NCBI GenBank assembly: GCA_026874595.1
Contig: CM049314.1
Coordinates: 36,625,229-36,689,228 of the forward strand
From: Sipunculus nudus
Taxonomy: Eukaryota > Annelida > Sipuncula > Golfingiida > Sipunculidae
Length of the DNA stretch: 64,000 bases
Direction of reading: 5' to 3'
Below, in pieces: positions 62,561-64,000 of this stretch. The position numbers and the translations under genes are program-made. Position 1 is the first letter of the stretch. Each line of letters starts with the position of its first letter. The notes beneath the pieces are model-generated. The model was not told the origin of the DNA. It was given only the letters and a program-made list of their open reading frames with translations, and made no database searches.

Positions 62561-63149
62561 TTATACCTGTTTAGGCGGACTCTTAAGTGAAATACTCTTT
62601 ATATTCTGGATATAAGTTCCAACAATTTTTCTTTGAAGCTTGGATTTTCTGTCTTTTCTGTCATAAGATATGTAATTTTAACTATACATATGTGTATTGG
62701 AGTGATCCCTTTAACTGAGATATAAATACAAACCAGTCAAGCTGCATCTGAACAACTTTGATAAATGAAGAGAGCAACACAAACGTCTTGAAACACAAGT
62801 TCTGATACTGATGATGTGAAATACCAATATGCCCAGATATGTTACCAAATTATCGTATTATTATGGATACATTAAAACATGTAACAGTAAGCAACTAAAG
62901 AAATATTCCATGGATGGTCTGGATTAAATACTTGTAGTACCATCATACCTAAAACGACACACCTGTAAAAAAATTGTACTTAAAAAATAAATCAGAAACA
63001 TGATTCCTCACTAGCATTTTCAGTTAAGCTAACAATATGAAGATGAAGACCAGAAAAGCATTGTGTAAAATAACAACCCAATATAAGAGAATAAACAGTG
63101 TATACAAGAACAACTTGTTACAAAGATAAATTGCTCAGGTGAAAAGACT

Positions 63150-63235
63150 GGGCCGATCCCATGTCGAACCCATGTCGATGGCGTACAAGTCCGGCGTACC
63201 AACCGCTTTGCTAGCAAAGCAAGCTTCACTAGCGA
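63150..63235 (-). mobile_element. tRNA-like SINE head
   Basis: Minus strand: A-box-like TAGCAAAGCGGTTGGTAC and B-box-like GGGTTCGACATGG. The body to the left is not clearly bounded. Confidence 0.55.
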
Positions 63236-63714
63236 GACATTTCGTAATTTTATGTTACGGAACCTAATATAAACAGATCACGTCTGCGTGATGAACACAA
63301 ATTCTGTAACGGAGATAAAAAAAAATCCGATAATGTAACACTGGGCAGCGTGAAATGTCTAGGGGAATGAATAAAGAAGTCGGTGGTTTTTTGTCAACAA
63401 ATAACCATAATTTATTCTTAAAACAACCCTAACACTACAATTCACTAAATCAATACAATTATACAGTAAAACAGCGGTATAACAACAAATTAATACAATC
63501 ACACAGAAAAATAATGTGCACAGTACCTGGTTACCAACACCGCCACAACGATAAGTTCTTTAAATGTATACTCTCGAAGAATGACAGTCAAGTGTAAAGC
63601 TCTTGCAACAATCCTGAAAGTAAACTGAAGTCCAAATGCATAAATCCAGGAGAAAGTCTTAGAAAATCTATAATTGCCGCATTCTTCGGATAAGGTCCTA
63701 GAAACTGACACACG

Positions 63715-64000
63715 CTTCTGCGTCCGCTGGAATCTGCTCTGCTCTCTCCTTTAATCCTAGCTCATGTTGCATTTCCAGCTTTTTAAATTCTAATTGCATA
63801 GCAAGGCTGTCATTTTTTTATGTTTCAACTTCAGTCTCTTCAATTAAACCTTTGCTAATAACATCTTGCATGATTTTAGCAATGATATCAGGCTTTCTCA
63901 AAGCTTTTTTTTCACACTTAGCCCCAAGTGTTGTCCCAAACGCAACTACTGTTCTTTTGACAACTGTTCAATTTGATCATGATCGGGATCCAAACAAATG
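63715..64000 (-). pseudogene. Retrotransposon gag N-terminal-like fragment, runs off the window
   Basis: A minus frame gives KPDIIAKIMQDVISKGLIEE followed, after a stop, by AMQLEFKKLEMQHELGLKER. This order (short helical domain, then a charged coiled coil) is typical of LTR-retrotransposon gag N-termini in invertebrates. In-frame stops show that it is broken. The rest may lie right of the window or be lost. Confidence 0.5.

Noticed and set aside
1-64000. CRISPR arrays, operons, bacterial defence genes
   Set aside because: The DNA is eukaryotic: splice sites, microsatellites and animal repeats. The regular repeats seen are minisatellites or element cores without unique spacers.

Overview
The window looks like nuclear DNA of a bivalve mollusc, probably a clam. 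It is AT-rich and intron/spacer-dominated, with long (AT)n and poly-C/poly-G runs. It also carries dispersed repeats typical of bivalve genomes: AGCTCA...TGAGCT hairpin heads followed by GTCCGTC runs, GACCTTTGACC-rich repeats, and a pearl/Helitron-like element with a tandem-repeat core. There is no operon structure, and almost no long ORFs. The organism call is inference from repeat style and protein similarity remembered without a search.

Layout. 1-8 kb is repeat-dense: two diverged copies of a ~1.4 kb unit, a TIR MITE, a perfect 62-bp palindrome, and eight copies of a 13-mer containing an AP-1 core. A probable terminal exon of an unnamed + strand gene sits at 8386-8652. A G/T-rich low-complexity block and a GC-richer, CCAAT-containing stretch follow (9.9-11.1 kb), then a probable minus-strand terminal exon (12566-12695).

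15.3-33.1 kb is the most interesting region. Five intact ORFs of 57-62 codons and one broken copy, all on the minus strand, encode tiny single-pass membrane proteins built as short N-terminus, hydrophobic helix, Gly-Trp-Lys motif, then basic/amphipathic tail. The first (15344-15517) aligns without gaps, at a one-residue offset, to the mitochondrial microprotein mitoregulin (MTLN/MOXI/LEMP). The others look like lineage-specific paralogues made by tandem segmental duplication. In four of them a splice acceptor lies 2-3 bases before the ATG. This array is proposed as the undescribed system: an expanded, diversified mitoregulin-like microprotein family.

33-54 kb is mostly intergenic with repeats: a CTCF-like site beside an 11-bp inverted repeat (35.3 kb), a broken Penelope-like retroelement with GIY-YIG region (38.2-39.0 kb), tRNA-like SINE heads, and a broken LTR-retrotransposon gag/protease remnant (51.8-52.9 kb). 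54590-58402 holds the only large gene, a single coding exon for a 1267-residue protein: stonustoxin-type N-terminal region, helical and thioredoxin-like regions, two fibronectin type III domains, a P-loop GTPase domain, and a Cys/His cluster. A possible 5'UTR exon lies at 51323-51399. 58.4-64 kb is intergenic, with repeats and a truncated gag-like fragment at the right edge.
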